DNA of 64,000 nt, taken from the NCBI GenBank assembly GCA_964552015.1, contig CAZKFR010000001.1, positions 62,001 to 126,000 on the forward strand, read 5' to 3'. A program made the translations under genes and the position numbers. Origin of the DNA: Rhodocaloribacter sp964552015 (GTDB lineage: Bacteria > Bacteroidota > Rhodothermia > Rhodothermales > ISCAR-4553). Under the pieces are notes generated by a model that worked only from the letters and a program-made list of their open reading frames with translations, ran no database searches and was not told where the DNA came from. Shown piece after piece: positions 8,730-17,798 of this stretch. The stretch's first letter is position 1; each line of letters opens with the position of its first letter.

Positions 8730-9548
8730 TCAGGAACGGAGGGAGGATGGGGTGGGCGTGGAGGAGGCGGCCTCGGCACGGAGGGCGCGGAGCCGGTCGC
8801 CGGGCGCGGGCGCGCGCATCAGGGTCTCGCCGATGAGGACGGCATCGGCGCCGTGGGCGTGGAGGTAGGCCAGCTCCCGGCCGCTGCGTATTCCGCTCTC
8901 TGCCACCCGCACGAGGCTTTCCGGCACGTGGGCAAAGACCTCCACTGCGTGGTTGACGTCCACCGTGAACGTGTGCAGGTTACGGTTGTTGACGCCCAGG
9001 ATGCGCACCTGGTCGAAGTCGATGCGGTCGAGTTCGGCCATCTCGTAGACCTCGACCAGGCACGCGAGGCCCAGTTCGGTGGCGGCCTGGTGCAGGTCGT
9101 GCAGGTGATGGCGGTCGAGGATCGTGGCGATGAGCAGGACGGCATCCGCCCCGGAAGCTCGGGCTTCGAGGAGCTGGTACGGGTCGATGATGAAGTCCTT
9201 CCGGAGCAGCGGTCGGTCGATGGTCTGCCGGACGAGCGTCAGGTAGTCCAGGGATCCCTGAAAAAACCGGGGCTCGGTCAGTACCGAGACGGCATCGGCG
9301 CCGGCCTCATCGTAGGCACGGGCCAGTTGCTCTACGTCGAAGTCGGAGCGGATCACGCCCTGCGACGGCGAGGCTTTCTTGATCTCGGCGATGACGGCCA
9401 GGTGCGCGCCACGCAGCGCCCGTTCGAAGGGGCGTGTCGGCTGCGTGAACAGCGGGGCGGCTTCCAGGACGGACGCAGGGACCTCGGCCCGGCGGCGATC
9501 CAGGGCGTCCCGTGTGGCGGCAACGATCTGGTCGAGGATGGTGGACAC
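8730..9548 (-). CDS. trpC: Indole-3-glycerol phosphate synthase
   Basis: TrpC (272 residues) closes the indole ring. The barrel motifs are clear: VIAEIKKASPSQG with the substrate lysine, AYDEAGADAVSVLTE, LLRKDFIIDPYQ with the catalytic lysine, VNNRNLHTF, ESGI, and GADAVLIGETLM at the phosphate site. It lies 63 nt downstream of trpD and 8 nt upstream of trpF in the trp operon. Confidence 0.96.
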   Translation of the reverse strand: MSTILDQIVAATRDALDRRRAEVPASVLEAAPLFTQPTRPFERALRGAHLAVIAEIKKASPSQGVIRSDFDVEQLARAYDEAGADAVSVLTEPRFFQGSLDYLTLVRQTIDRPLLRKDFIIDPYQLLEARASGADAVLLIATILDRHHLHDLHQAATELGLACLVEVYEMAELDRIDFDQVRILGVNNRNLHTFTVDVNHAVEVFAHVPESLVRVAESGIRSGRELAYLHAHGADAVLIGETLMRAPAPGDRLRALRAEAASSTPTPSSLRS

Positions 9549-9611
9549 GTCGGATGGCGTCGTGGGGAGGGTGGAGCGAAGGAGAGGGGGGCGGATTCCG
9601 GTTGTGTCGGG

Positions 9612-10636
9612 TCAGCTCGCGTTCGACACGTCGACGAGGGCGTCGAGGCGGGCGCGGGCGGCGCCGCGGTCGAGGCTTTCCCGGGCGGCCTCGAAGCAGG
9701 CTTCGAGCGAGGCGAAGCGGCCGCTGGCGAGCAGGGCATACGCCGCATTCAGGAGGACCACGTCGCGGTGGGGACCGGGGCGGCCGTCGAGCACGGCGCG
9801 GATGAGGGCGGCGTTGGTGTCGGCGTCGGCCCCGGCCAGAGCGGTCAGCGGCACCCGCTCGAAGCCGTGGGCCTCGGGCGTGACGGTCCACGTGGCAATG
9901 TCGTCCGGCCCGGCGGCCTGGCGGGCATCGTAGGCGAAGACGGTCGAGGGGGCCGCGAGCGAGAGTTCGTCGAGGCCGTCGTCGGCGTGTACGGTCAGGG
10001 CGAAGGTGGCGCCGAGCCGGGCGAGGATGCCGATCATCTGCCGGGCCACCGGCCGGCTGAATGCCCCGATCAGGTACCGCTGTACGCCGGCCGGGTTGCA
10101 CAGCGGACCCAGGATATTGAAAAACGTCCGCACACCGAGGGCCCGGCGGACGGGCATCACATGGCGGACGGCCGGGTGAAACGTCGGGGCGAACAGGAAC
10201 GCGATGCCGGCTTCCCGCAGGCAGCGTTCCACACCGTGGGCGTCGAGGTCGGTGCGGATGCCGAGGGCGGCCAGCACGTCGGCCGAGCCGCATTTCGAGG
10301 ACACCGAGCGGTTGCCGTGCTTGGCGACCGTCACGCCGGCTCCGGCACAGACCAGCGCCGCCGCCGTGGAGATATTGAACGTGCCGCTGCCGTCCCCTCC
10401 GGTACCGACGATGTCGATGGCGTGGGGGTCCTCCAGCCTTACGGGCACGGCATAGGCGCGCATCACGCGGGTGAAGCCGGTCAGTTCGTCGAGGGTTTCT
10501 CCGCGGGCACGCAGGCCCATGAGGAGCCCGGCGATCTCCTCCGGTGCGGCTTCTCCGCGCATCATGCTATGCATGGCCGCCCCGGCTTCCTCCTGGGTGA
10601 GCGTGCCGCCCTCGGCAATTTTCTGGAGAAACAACT

Positions 10637-10640
<4 letters not shown>
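9612..10640 (-). CDS. trpD: Anthranilate phosphoribosyltransferase
   Basis: TrpD (342 residues) attaches phosphoribosyl pyrophosphate to anthranilate. The helical N-terminal domain carries LTQEEAGAAMHSMMRGE; the signature IVGTGGDGSGTFNIST binds pyrophosphate, followed by VAKHGNRSVSSKCGSADVL and LGPLCNPAG. The start overlaps the trpG stop by 4 nt, so trpG and trpD are separate but translationally coupled, unlike fused TrpGD proteins. Confidence 0.96.
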
Positions 10641-11242
<602 letters not shown>

Positions 11243-11268
11243 GGAGGGGGTGTCTGGGGGGCTAGGGG

Positions 11269-11368
11269 NNNNNNNNNNNNNNNNNNNNNNNNNNNNNNNN
11301 NNNNNNNNNNNNNNNNNNNNNNNNNNNNNNNNNNNNNNNNNNNNNNNNNNNNNNNNNNNNNNNNNNNN
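11269..11368. other. Scaffold gap (100 N) inside the trp operon
   Basis: Exactly 100 N between trpS and trpG. A fixed 100-base run is a placeholder, so the true distance is unknown. The flanks are a G-rich run on one side (about 11245-11268) and AT-richer non-coding-looking sequence on the other (11369-11449). A short gene or regulatory site in the gap cannot be excluded. Confidence 0.98.
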
Positions 11369-11449
11369 TGGGTGTTTTATGAGGCCATCGCTTGAACGTT
11401 TGCCGGTGCGTTGCGCATCGTGCTTCTCGCCGTCTTCCCCTGATGGGCT

Positions 11450-12505
11450 TCACCATCCCTTCCGGTCGTACGTCGTGAGGAGGCCCACACGTTCACGCAC
11501 CTTTTCCATGATAGATTCGGCCTTCTCGCGGCCTTTCCGACCGCCTTCGCGGAGGATGTCCATCACGTCGTCGGGATGTTTCTCGAGTTCTCGCCGGCGC
11601 TCTCGAGCCTCGGCGAAGTAGTCGGTAATGAGGCGGAGCAGCTCTTTTTTGGCATGACCGTACCCGTAACCACCGGCCCGGTAGGCGGCGGCGATGCGCT
11701 CGCGCGTTTCCTCGTCGGCAAACAGGCGGATCAGGGCGAAGACGTTGCAGCGGTCCGGGTCTTTCGGTGCTTCGAGGGGCGTCGAATCGGTGACGATGCT
11801 CATCACCTTTTTCTTGAGCACCTTGCCTTCGTCGAAGATGCCGATCGTGTTGCCATAGCTCTTCGACATTTTGCGCCCGTCGAGGCCCGGGACGATCGCC
11901 ACGTCGTCGAGGATGTAGGGCTCGGGGATCGGGAAGAGCGGGTCGTCTTCCGGGCAGAAGGTCTGGTTGAACCGGCTGGCCAGGTCGCGTGTGATCTCGA
12001 TGTGCTGCTTCTGGTCGGCCCCCACGGGAACGAGCGTGCCGCCGTAGATCAGGATATCGGCGGCCTGCAGGACCGGGTAGTTGAACAGGCCGGCGTTGGC
12101 CGGCAGCCCCTGGGCCACTTTGTCCTTGTAGGAAACGCCCTTTTCCAGCTGGGAGACCGGCGTCAGGTTGTAGAAGATCCACGCCAGCTCGGTTACCTGC
12201 GGGACGTCGCTCTGAAGGAACAGGCTGCCCCGGGTCGGATCGAAGCCGAGGGCCAGGTAGTCGAGGGCGACGTCGATGGAGTATTTCCGCAACGCCTCGG
12301 CGTCACGGAGCGAGGTCAGGGCGTGGTAGTTGACGATGAAATAGTAGGCCTCGTACTGCGTGTGCAGGGCGATGTGCTGGCGCAGCGCCCCGAAGTAGTT
12401 GCCCAGGTGGAGCGTCCCCGAGGGCTGGATCCCGGAGACGACCACGTGGCGGGTCGGGGTTGGCCCGGTCGTGGCAGGTATCGGTCGGGTCGTCGTTTCC
12501 GTCAT
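11450..12505 (-). CDS. trpS: Tryptophanyl-tRNA synthetase
   Basis: TrpS (351 residues) charges tRNA-Trp. It is a class I synthetase: SGIQPSGTLHLGNYFGAL carries the HIGH-like motif and GRKMSKSYGNTI the KMSKS motif; VPVGADQKQHIEITRDLA binds substrate. The gene lies inside the trp biosynthetic operon, 2 nt downstream of an uncharacterised gene. Because the operon is preceded by a Trp-codon attenuator, synthesis of TrpS is probably raised when charged tRNA-Trp is scarce. Confidence 0.96.
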   Translation of the reverse strand: MTETTTRPIPATTGPTPTRHVVVSGIQPSGTLHLGNYFGALRQHIALHTQYEAYYFIVNYHALTSLRDAEALRKYSIDVALDYLALGFDPTRGSLFLQSDVPQVTELAWIFYNLTPVSQLEKGVSYKDKVAQGLPANAGLFNYPVLQAADILIYGGTLVPVGADQKQHIEITRDLASRFNQTFCPEDDPLFPIPEPYILDDVAIVPGLDGRKMSKSYGNTIGIFDEGKVLKKKVMSIVTDSTPLEAPKDPDRCNVFALIRLFADEETRERIAAAYRAGGYGYGHAKKELLRLITDYFAEARERRRELEKHPDDVMDILREGGRKGREKAESIMEKVRERVGLLTTYDRKGW

Positions 12506-12507
12506 GG

Positions 12508-12996
12508 TCAGGAGGCGCGGGATGGGATCGGTCGCCGGCGAGCGGCCGTGAGGCGGCGGAGCAATTCGAGCCGGTTGCGGCTGTTCGAGCGGATCACGTC
12601 GAGGAGGGCCCGCGTGCGGATCTGGTGCTCGATCTCTTTTTCGGCGTCCAGGGCGCCGGCCACCGCTTCTTCGCGGTCGAGCAGGTGGAACAGGATGGCG
12701 TCGTCCGAGTCGCCGAGGTCGAAGTCGCTCACCTCGAGATCGGTGCCGTTGTAGGCGATCCCGCCGCAGCTGAAGACCGTCTCGCTGAGTTTCCCGATGT
12801 CGGCCCGGAGGAACTTCAGCGGCTGCTCGAACGCCGCGGCCACGTCCCGGTCCTGCAGGCTGCGTTCAGCGCTGAGGTAGGCATACAGAAGTTCGTAGAG
12901 GCGACGGATCAGCGGGTTGAGCCGCTCGATGGTCTCTTCGCGCGAGATGGTCCGTCCGGCCCATCCCTTGTTGAGGAACGCTTCTTTCAGTCCCAT
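12508..12996 (-). CDS. Uncharacterised protein in the trp operon
   Basis: A 162-residue protein that I do not recognise. It begins MGLKEAFLNKGWAG and is rich in predicted helix (RLNPLIRRLYELLYAYLSAE, then EQPLKFLRADIGKLSETVF), with one acidic stretch (DLEVSDFDLGDSDDA) and a basic C-terminus. No signal peptide or membrane segment is visible, so it should be cytoplasmic. The frame is open to 13113, but the ATG at 12996 is the first followed by protein-like sequence. It lies 113 nt after trpE and 2 nt before trpS, which implies cotranscription with both. Confidence 0.65.
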   Translation of the reverse strand: MGLKEAFLNKGWAGRTISREETIERLNPLIRRLYELLYAYLSAERSLQDRDVAAAFEQPLKFLRADIGKLSETVFSCGGIAYNGTDLEVSDFDLGDSDDAILFHLLDREEAVAGALDAEKEIEHQIRTRALLDVIRSNSRNRLELLRRLTAARRRPIPSRAS

Positions 12997-13109
12997 GGTC
13001 GATCTCGGTTGGCCTGCGTTACGTTGGCGAAAAAAGGTACGGAGGGAGACGACGGCTAGTACAGGCTGATTTCGAAAAGATTCATGTAATTGCCGACGGG
13101 GAGAAGGTT

Positions 13110-14627
13110 TCACAGCAGTTCCTCGGCGGCGACGTGCATGGCGCGGTGGAGCGCCCGTGCCTTGTTGACCGTCTCCTCGTACTCCCGGGCGGGATCGCTG
13201 TCGGCCACGATGCCGGCGCCGGCCTGCACGTAGACCGTCCCGTCCCGGATGAGCATGGTACGGATGGTGATGCAGGTGTCGAGGTTGCCGGAGAAGTCGA
13301 CGTAGCCGGCGGCGCCGGCGTAGATACCCCGGCGGGTGGGCTCGAGTTCGTCGATGATCTGCATGGCCCGCACTTTCGGGGCGCCGCTGACGGTGCCGGC
13401 GGGGAAGCAGGCGGCCAGCACGTCCATGGCGGCCGGCGTACGCCGGGGTCCGGTCCGCTCGGCCAGCAGGCCCGAGACGGCCGAGACGATGTGCATCACG
13501 TGCGAATACCGCTCGACGAAGGCGTAGCGATCCACCTGCACGGTGCCGGGGCGGCAGACGCGGCCGAGGTCGTTGCGGCCCAGGTCGACGAGCATCAGGT
13601 GTTCGGCCCGTTCCTTCGGGTCGGCCAGCAGGTCTTCCTCCAGCCGTCGGTCCTCGGCCACGGTGGCTCCGCGCGGGCGGGTCCCGGCGATGGGCAGCAC
13701 CTCGGCCCGTCCGTCCTCGATGCGTACGAGCACCTCCGGCGACGAGCCGGCCAGGGCAAAGTCGCCCAGATCCAGGTAAAAGAGGTAGGGCGAGGGGTTG
13801 ACCTGGCGCAGCGCCCGGTACAGGTTGAACGGGTCGCCGGAGAACGGGGTGGCGAAGCGCTGGGAGAGGACGACCTGGAAGATGTCGCCTTCGTAGATGT
13901 AGTGCCGGGCCTTCTCGACGGCGGCCTCGAAGGCGTCCCGCCCGACGTTCGACGTCAGGGCGCCCGGGTCCAGGTGGACGCGCGCCGGCGGTGCGAACGA
14001 CGTACCCACGAGGTCATCCTCGAGGCGGTCGAGGCGGGAGGCGGCCTCGTGGTAGGCTCGTTGCAGGTCCGTATCCGGGTCGATGAAAGCGCTCGCCATC
14101 AGCACGAGCTGGTGCTTGACGTGGTCGAAGGCGGCCAGGGTATCGTAGAAGCACCAGACGGCATCGGGCAGGCCCAGGTCATCCGGGGGCGGGTCGTCCA
14201 GCCGCTCGATCAGCCGCACGCTGTCATAGCCCATGTACCCGACCGCGCCGCACGTCAGCCGGGGCAGCCCGGGGAGCTTCACCTCGTCGTATCGGTCGAG
14301 CATCTCCTGCAGGATGGTGAAGATGCTGCCGTGCCGGACCTCCGTGCCTTCGTCCGATGTGATGGTGACGTCGTGCCCGTGGGCGCGTACGATGCGAAAC
14401 GGGTTTTTACCCAGGAACGAGTACCGTGCCAGTTTCTCGCCCCCTTCCACACTCTCGAGCAGGAAGCCATGACGGCCGGTGGTGCGCAGGGCCAGGAAGG
14501 CCGCGACCGGCGTCAGCAGGTCGGCGCTCCGGCGGCGGTACACGGGCAGGACGAAGGGCGAGGAGCCCTGCGAACGTCGGTGCTCCGCCAGGCGGTGGAA
14601 GTCGTCGTAGGTAAGGAGATCGGGCAT
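13110..14627 (-). CDS. trpE: Anthranilate synthase component I
   Basis: TrpE (505 residues) makes anthranilate from chorismate with ammonia from TrpG. The N-terminal part has LLES followed ten residues later by Ser (LLESVEGGEKLARYS), the known site for feedback inhibition by tryptophan. The chorismate-binding half has DIFQVVLSQRF, PSPYLFYLDLGDFALAGSSPE, IAGTRPRG, HLMLVDLGRNDLG, PAGTVSGAPKVRAM and GIYAGAAGYVDF. ATG 14627 is chosen because it opens the conserved N-terminus (MPDLLTYDDFHRLAE) and lies 18 nt beyond the attenuator U-run. The frame continues upstream, but that part is the trp leader read in another frame. Confidence 0.96.
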   Translation of the reverse strand: MPDLLTYDDFHRLAEHRRSQGSSPFVLPVYRRRSADLLTPVAAFLALRTTGRHGFLLESVEGGEKLARYSFLGKNPFRIVRAHGHDVTITSDEGTEVRHGSIFTILQEMLDRYDEVKLPGLPRLTCGAVGYMGYDSVRLIERLDDPPPDDLGLPDAVWCFYDTLAAFDHVKHQLVLMASAFIDPDTDLQRAYHEAASRLDRLEDDLVGTSFAPPARVHLDPGALTSNVGRDAFEAAVEKARHYIYEGDIFQVVLSQRFATPFSGDPFNLYRALRQVNPSPYLFYLDLGDFALAGSSPEVLVRIEDGRAEVLPIAGTRPRGATVAEDRRLEEDLLADPKERAEHLMLVDLGRNDLGRVCRPGTVQVDRYAFVERYSHVMHIVSAVSGLLAERTGPRRTPAAMDVLAACFPAGTVSGAPKVRAMQIIDELEPTRRGIYAGAAGYVDFSGNLDTCITIRTMLIRDGTVYVQAGAGIVADSDPAREYEETVNKARALHRAMHVAAEELL

Positions 14628-14645
14628 GGTGCGAGCTAGGGCCAA

Positions 14646-14677
14646 CAAAAAACCCACTGCGGGAGGGCAGTGGGTCG
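14646..14677 (-). terminator. trp attenuator: terminator hairpin and overlapping antiterminator strand
   Basis: Read on the minus strand, ACCCACTGC (14675-14667), a 6-nt loop and GCAGTGGGT (14660-14652) form a perfect 9-bp stem followed at once by TTTTTG, a classical Rho-independent terminator about 20 nt before trpE. Its first arm is extended by CG (14677-14676), and the 11-nt strand CGACCCACTGC is exactly complementary to GCAGTGGGTCG at 14734-14724, inside the leader ORF just after the Trp codons. The leader copy and the second terminator arm carry the same 9-mer, so terminator and antiterminator are mutually exclusive. This is the design of amino-acid attenuators. Pairing was done by eye. 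Confidence 0.88.
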
Positions 14678-14701
14678 GCATACGTCCAGGGCACGGTGGT
14701 G

Positions 14702-14785
14702 TCAGGAAACGCACCCCTCCGGGCGACCCACTGCGCGGGCAGGGGACCACCACCACAGGCGGGCGTTCGGGCGCGTATGAACCAT
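14702..14785 (-). CDS. trpL: trp operon leader peptide (27 codons, three tandem Trp codons)
   Basis: A short ORF starting MVHTRPNARLWWW and ending CVS-stop lies between a promoter-like sequence and the trpE terminator hairpin. Codons 11-13 are TGG TGG TGG (14755-14747); Trp is the rarest residue in most proteins, so three in a row immediately before trpE is diagnostic. Directly after them, CCCCTGC (14745-14739) can pair with GCAGTGGG (14734-14727, one bulged T) to form the protector hairpin. A ribosome stalled on the Trp codons would cover this first arm and free the second arm to make the antiterminator. The product is expected to act only in cis. No clear Shine-Dalgarno is seen, as is common in Bacteroidota. 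Confidence 0.88.
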   Translation of the reverse strand: MVHTRPNARLWWWSPARAVGRPEGCVS

Positions 14786-14804
14786 CGTGCATTGCATGGG
14801 CCCC

Positions 14805-14833
14805 AAGATAATGCGCCATCCGGCCCGACGCAA
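14805..14833 (-). promoter_or_regulatory. Probable trp operon promoter
   Basis: On the minus strand TTGCGT (14833-14828), a 17-nt spacer and TATCTT (14810-14805) resemble a sigma-70 promoter; TATCTTGG also resembles the Bacteroidota TAnnTTTG element. Transcription would begin near 14798, giving a short 5' end before the trpL ATG and about 170 nt before trpE. Not experimentally shown. Confidence 0.55.
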
Positions 14834-14879
14834 GCCCACGGCGCGGGCACTCCCATCCCCGTGCGGGGTCCTGCGCTAC

Positions 14880-15806
14880 TCACTCCTCAACCTGGGGGGC
14901 GGTCGTCCCGGAAGGGGGCGGCAGGGAGCCGAACTGCGGGGTGTCGCCCTTCGAGATGTCCAGAGTGGGGTAGGCCAGCTCGATGCCGCCGTGGCGCTTG
15001 AACTCTTCCAGCATCGAGATCGTCAGGGCGTGTTCGGTGCCCCGGCGCTTGCGGGCCTCGCACAGGTAGCGCAGCGTCAGCCGGATGCCGTTCTCGACGA
15101 TCCGCACGTAGACGAACGGCGAGAGGATGCTGTAGTGCACCAGGTACTCGCTCGACATCGCCTGGATCTCGGAGGCTGCCTGCTGTTCGACGATCTCGGC
15201 CGAAATGTTCGCCAGGCGCAGCATGATGTCGTGCGCGGCCTTCCAGTCGCTGCGGAACGTGACGGTGATGGAAAGCTCGTTCCAGATGAAGCGGAATCCG
15301 CGGGTGTAATTATAGAGTGCGTGTTCGAAGATCCAGCTGTTGGGGATGTGGACGATACGGCCGGTGCTCTGGTCGGCCTCCACCCATGCGCCGATCTCCA
15401 TGAGCGTCGTGCGCAGCACCCGCACGTCGATCACGTCGCCGCGGACCCCGTTGATTTCGATGCGGTCGCCGATGCGATAGGGGGCGATGAGGGAGATGCG
15501 GATCCAACCGACGAAGCTGAGCAGGGCTTCCCGGAGGGCGATGGCGAGCCCCGCGCCGATGACGGTCAGGACGGTAAGCAGGCCCCGCACGTCGGGCGAG
15601 ATCAGGATGATCACCGTCACGAAGGCCGTTACGCCCGCCACGCGCCGGAGAGTGCGGTTTACGGCGTAGGCGCGTGAGGGGTCGGTGACATAGCGCCGCG
15701 TCAGCCGCTGGGCCAGGCGCGTGAGCACGTACAGGGCCGCCAGCGTGGCCGCAATCAGCAGGACCCGCGCGATGAGCTCGTTCTCCAGGTTGACCGACCA
15801 GTTCAT
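14880..15806 (-). CDS. MscS family mechanosensitive ion channel
   Basis: A 308-residue small-conductance mechanosensitive channel. Two to three membrane segments occupy about residues 12-30, 58-75 and 77-100; the last is the pore helix, with GAGLAIALREALLSFVGW. The MscS beta domain follows (YRIGDRIEINGVRGDVIDV, HIPNSWIF), then an alpha/beta cytoplasmic part and a short acidic, proline-containing tail. Such channels open on hypo-osmotic shock. Its ATG overlaps the stop of the ClC gene (ATGA), so the two channels are coupled. The gene lies 94 nt upstream of the trp leader on the same strand. Confidence 0.88.
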   Translation of the reverse strand: MNWSVNLENELIARVLLIAATLAALYVLTRLAQRLTRRYVTDPSRAYAVNRTLRRVAGVTAFVTVIILISPDVRGLLTVLTVIGAGLAIALREALLSFVGWIRISLIAPYRIGDRIEINGVRGDVIDVRVLRTTLMEIGAWVEADQSTGRIVHIPNSWIFEHALYNYTRGFRFIWNELSITVTFRSDWKAAHDIMLRLANISAEIVEQQAASEIQAMSSEYLVHYSILSPFVYVRIVENGIRLTLRYLCEARKRRGTEHALTISMLEEFKRHGGIELAYPTLDISKGDTPQFGSLPPPSGTTAPQVEE

Positions 15807-17683
15807 GAGGCCGCCGGCGTTTCGCGTTCCTGGCGAAGGTACGCCCGGTAGTACTCCGTGATCAACTGTCCCTGCCGGATGAAGCCCACGATGCGGCCCT
15901 GTTCGTCGAGCACGGGCAGTTCGGGATAGCCGGTCCTGTCGAAGGCCTCCATGACACGGGTGAGGCTGTCGTCGAGACGGACGGCGGCGAACGGCACCTG
16001 GATGTCCGCGGCGATGATTCCGTGGCGGAGGAGGTCCTCGGTCTTCAGCAGGGACTGCACGTCGTCGAGCAGTACGAGCCCGCCATAGGGGCCGTTGCGT
16101 TCGGGGTGCAGCGAACGGACGGGGAGGATGACTTCCCGGGTGCGCGTGAACACGCTCAGAATCTCGTCCAGTGTGGCGTCGGGCGGCAGTTCGTGGTAAT
16201 GGACGGGATAGGTGATGACCTGGCGCACGCGGATGCTGTCGAGCAGGTGCGGGAGGACGTCCGGCTGGTGGGCCGGCGAGTCCGCGTGGGTCCGCACCTG
16301 TTGCGTGTACAGGCTGCGGTTACGGATGAGCAGGTGGACGATCACGGCCGCAAAGATCAGCGGCACGAGCAGGCGGTAGCTGCCGGTCATCTCCGAGATC
16401 ATGATCGTGGTGGAGATGGGCACGTTGGCCACGCCGGCGAAGAAGGTGGCCATGCCGAGCATCACATAGGCTTCCGGTTGGGCGACGAGCTCGGGCAGGA
16501 GCGCGTGAAGGCCCTCGCCGAAGAGCCCGCCCAGCATGCCGCCGATAACGAGCGACGGAGCAAAGACACCGCCGGAACCGCCGGAGCCGATGGTGAACGA
16601 GGTGGCGACGATCTTGGCCAGGGCCAGCAGCGCCATCACCGTGATGGGCAGGTTGCCGTACATGGCCTGCTGAAGCCAGCCGTAGCTGGAGCCGAGCACC
16701 GCCGGGAACCAGAAGGCGATGGCCCCCACGAGCAGTCCCCCGATGGCCGGCTTGACGTGCGGCGGGAGGTGCATCCGGTCGAAGAGGACCCGCTTCGTGC
16801 CGTAGAAGATCTCGACGTAGAGGATGCCTACGGCGGCACAGAGCAGGGCGAAGGCGACGAGGGGAATCAGTTCGAGCGGGTTGACGAAGGCAAAGTTGGG
16901 CGTGGCGAAGACGGTGGCCGATCCTTCGATGGAGGAGAAGATGGAGTACCCGGTGATGGCCGCCACGACCGACGGCATGAGCCCCTCCGTCTCGAGGTCC
17001 TGCCGGTAGAGCACCTCGACGGCGAAGAAGGCCCCCCCGAGGGGCGAGCGGAAGATGCTGCCCACGCCGGCGGCGATGCCCGCAATGAGCAGGATGCGCC
17101 GCTCCCGGACGCTGAGCCGCAGGCGCGTGGCCAGCAGCGACCCGAGCGCCGCACCGATCTGCGCGATGGGACCTTCGCGCCCCGCGCTCCCGCCCGTGCC
17201 GATGGTGATGGCCGAGGCGATGGCTTTCACGAGGGGCACACGGGGGCGGATGACCCCCTGCTCCCGGTGAAAGGAGCGAATGACGGCGTCGGTCCCGTGC
17301 CCCTCGGCTTCGGGGGCAAAGGTGAAGACGATCCAGCCGGAGAGCAGCCCGCCCAGGGCCGGGATGATGAAGAGCAGCCAGCGCTGCGCCGGGTGCAGGC
17401 TCTGTTGAAGGTCGAAGAACACATCCCCGTTGCCTTCTCCGCCCGGCAGCGGCATCTTGTAGCCGACCAGATCGAGCAAGAAAAACCCGCTCAGGGTTTG
17501 CACCATCTCGGAGAAAATGAGCGCCCCGATGGCCCCAAGCACACCGACAGCCGCCGAGAGGAGCATCCACCGCCCGGTGATCTGCCAGTCGAAGTGCTGC
17601 TCGAAAAGGCGCAGGGTGTGCGGATAGAGCCCGCGGGCGAAGTCGAAGGATCGCCGGGCGTCAAAGTGATCGCGAAAAGCCAT
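15803..17683 (-). CDS. ClC family chloride channel/transporter with C-terminal CBS pair
   Basis: A 626-residue ClC protein with about ten hydrophobic segments. Conserved parts seen are TIGTGGSAGREGPIAQIG (with the gating Glu of GREGP) and GSGGSGGVFAPSL. The first selectivity-filter motif, GxGxP in model ClCs, reads GHGTD here, so the Pro is replaced. Two CBS domains (about residues 490-615) suggest nucleotide control. Start ATG 17683 (MAFRDHFDARRS); the frame upstream is not protein-like. Whether it is a channel or a Cl-/H+ exchanger cannot be decided by eye. It is translationally coupled to the MscS gene. Confidence 0.9.
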   Translation of the reverse strand: MAFRDHFDARRSFDFARGLYPHTLRLFEQHFDWQITGRWMLLSAAVGVLGAIGALIFSEMVQTLSGFFLLDLVGYKMPLPGGEGNGDVFFDLQQSLHPAQRWLLFIIPALGGLLSGWIVFTFAPEAEGHGTDAVIRSFHREQGVIRPRVPLVKAIASAITIGTGGSAGREGPIAQIGAALGSLLATRLRLSVRERRILLIAGIAAGVGSIFRSPLGGAFFAVEVLYRQDLETEGLMPSVVAAITGYSIFSSIEGSATVFATPNFAFVNPLELIPLVAFALLCAAVGILYVEIFYGTKRVLFDRMHLPPHVKPAIGGLLVGAIAFWFPAVLGSSYGWLQQAMYGNLPITVMALLALAKIVATSFTIGSGGSGGVFAPSLVIGGMLGGLFGEGLHALLPELVAQPEAYVMLGMATFFAGVANVPISTTIMISEMTGSYRLLVPLIFAAVIVHLLIRNRSLYTQQVRTHADSPAHQPDVLPHLLDSIRVRQVITYPVHYHELPPDATLDEILSVFTRTREVILPVRSLHPERNGPYGGLVLLDDVQSLLKTEDLLRHGIIAADIQVPFAAVRLDDSLTRVMEAFDRTGYPELPVLDEQGRIVGFIRQGQLITEYYRAYLRQERETPAAS

Positions 17684-17798
17684 GACAGGAAGGGAGGCTG
17701 GGTGCGAACAGCGCCGGAAAGTAACGAATTGCAAGGAAAGTGTAGGCCCCGGTTTTTTTCTCACCTGATTTTCGTGATGGGGAGCCGGAGCAAGCCGG

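Noticed and set aside
11262..11456. Minus-strand ORF running from the trpS end into the gap
   Set aside because: Its visible 29 residues are basic and unlike a protein domain, and the rest is N.
14639..14819. N-terminal extension of TrpE up to 14819
   Set aside because: The extra 64 codons are the attenuator read in another frame; family alignment begins at MPDLLTYDD, and a terminator would lie inside the gene.
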